Part shown: positions 63,368-64,000 of the stretch, one piece after another
How the letters are laid out: each line of letters starts with the position of its first letter
Position numbering within the stretch: position 1 is the stretch's first letter
Assembly (NCBI RefSeq): GCF_040947875.1
Contig: NZ_JBFRXN010000002.1
Span: 124,001-188,000, forward strand
From: Pseudomonas sp. MYb118
GTDB taxonomy: Bacteria; Pseudomonadota; Gammaproteobacteria; Pseudomonadales; Pseudomonadaceae
Reading direction: 5' to 3'
DNA: 64,000 bases
Notes under the pieces: model-generated
Told to the model about the DNA's origin: nothing
What the model saw: the letters and a program-made list of their open reading frames with translations, nothing else
The model's database searches: none
Program-made: the position numbers and the translations under genes

Positions 63368-64000
63368 TTACGGCAGATAGAGGCTGAAAACGCCGCCGCC
63401 CAACGGCCCGCCATTGCTGATCCGCGTATGCCCGCCCACGCCATTGCGCTGGTGCAGCGCGGCGATCCGCCCGGCGAAGTACAGGCCCAGGCCCGTGCTG
63501 CCGCTGCTGTGGTTGATGCCCTGCACGTAATCGGCCTGGCGCTCGATCATGTCGGCCGGATAGCCGTCGCCATCGTCATTGATGGTCAGCACCAGTTGCC
63601 CGGCTTCATCGCTGACCGTGATCAGCACCGCGTGACGGGCGTAACGCACGGCGTTATTGATGCAGTTGGCCAGCACCGACGCAATCAACTCGCGATCGAA
63701 GAAGCCCAGCGGGCTCAGCGGGTCGACTTCATAGGTGGCCATGATGCCGCGACTGGCGAACACATCCTGATGGCAGGCCAGTTGCGCTTCGATGAAATCA
63801 TCCAGTTCGTGATAAGCCGGTTGCAACGGCATCTGGTTGACGCCGAGTTTGTACAACCCCAGCAACTGCACGAGCATGCCGTTGAGGTGGGCGAACTCGA
63901 ACTCGATCACGCCCTGCTCCGGCGTCTGCCGGGCGGGGTCGGGCAGGCGCTCCAGCCACTGGCTGTGAGCCTGCATCAGCAGGGTCAGTGAGTTCTTCAT
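63368..64000 (-). CDS. Sensor histidine kinase, C-terminal part (gene cut by window edge)
   Basis: 211 codons up to the window end. MKNSLTLLMQ at the edge looks like the residues just after an H-box His (H-x-M-K-N-S-L), so the visible Met is probably internal and the phosphoacceptor lies outside. The N-box ANCINNAVRYAR, ATP-lid DDGDGYPAD and GSTGLGLYFAGRIAALH are intact. The domain organisation upstream is unknown. It could instead be a short kinase core starting at 64000. Confidence 0.7.
   Translation of the reverse strand: MKNSLTLLMQAHSQWLERLPDPARQTPEQGVIEFEFAHLNGMLVQLLGLYKLGVNQMPLQPAYHELDDFIEAQLACHQDVFASRGIMATYEVDPLSPLGFFDRELIASVLANCINNAVRYARHAVLITVSDEAGQLVLTINDDGDGYPADMIERQADYVQGINHSSGSTGLGLYFAGRIAALHQRNGVGGHTRISNGGPLGGGVFSLYLP

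Overview
The window is chromosomal DNA from a fluorescent-group Pseudomonas. This rests on gene content and order (fabA-fabB next to a PA1611-type hybrid kinase and gpsA; relA-rlmD-cysM beside gacS; dctA-phoQ-phoP-pcpS-rstAB-nrdA; flgBCDE-cheR-cheV-flgA-flgM-flgN-flgZ), high GC, and many GTGGGAGCGRGC-type REP palindromes typical of this group. No tRNA, rRNA, CRISPR array, prophage or transposase was seen. Gene names rest on recognising protein sequences and motifs by eye, not on a database search.

Layout. 1-3 kb: start of pyrF, a two-component system with a proline-rich sensor loop, and an EF-hand protein. 3-11 kb: an AI-2E family permease; a leftward lipid or acyl-CoA-type operon (AMP-binding synthetase, hotdog thioesterase, two alpha/beta hydrolases, a 15-codon ORF, DUF4892 protein); sixA, DUF4389, gpsA. 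11-18 kb: an operon of TonB-dependent receptor, orphan periplasmic binding protein and hybrid kinase, then fabA-fabB. 18-25 kb: small proteins, mazG, relA, rlmD, cysM. 25-31 kb: a PirRS-like system and gacS. 31-41 kb: ldhA, zinc-ribbon and META-domain proteins, TlpA-like thioredoxin, arsC-wrbA-DUF2069, a glycosylase, ttcA, Yip1, sprT, a CoA-transferase, and dctA divergent from an AraC regulator. 41-52 kb: phoQ-phoP with a truncated oprH, a dienelactone hydrolase, a phosphopantetheinyl transferase, an RstAB-like system and nrdA. 52-60 kb: flagellar and chemotaxis genes. 60-64 kb: an MFS transporter, a glutamine-synthetase-family enzyme and a kinase cut by the window edge.

Regulatory signals are unusually legible. 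There are three sigma-54 promoters (dctA, flgB, flgA), one near-consensus sigma-28 promoter (flgM), a paired palindromic activator site for dctA, four phased PhoP half-sites, tandem NrdR boxes plus a DnaA box at nrdA, and a five-copy GCGGCAA half-site array behind the flgB promoter. Signal transduction dominates: five complete kinase systems or hybrid kinases besides GacS, plus CheV and a partial kinase.

Most worth a second look: the receptor/binding-protein/hybrid-kinase operon, which may feed an external signal towards the RetS/GacS network; the broken oprH behind an intact PhoP promoter; the 15-codon ORF coupled to DUF4892; the flgB activator array; and REP elements that supply the 3' ends of two sensor kinase genes.
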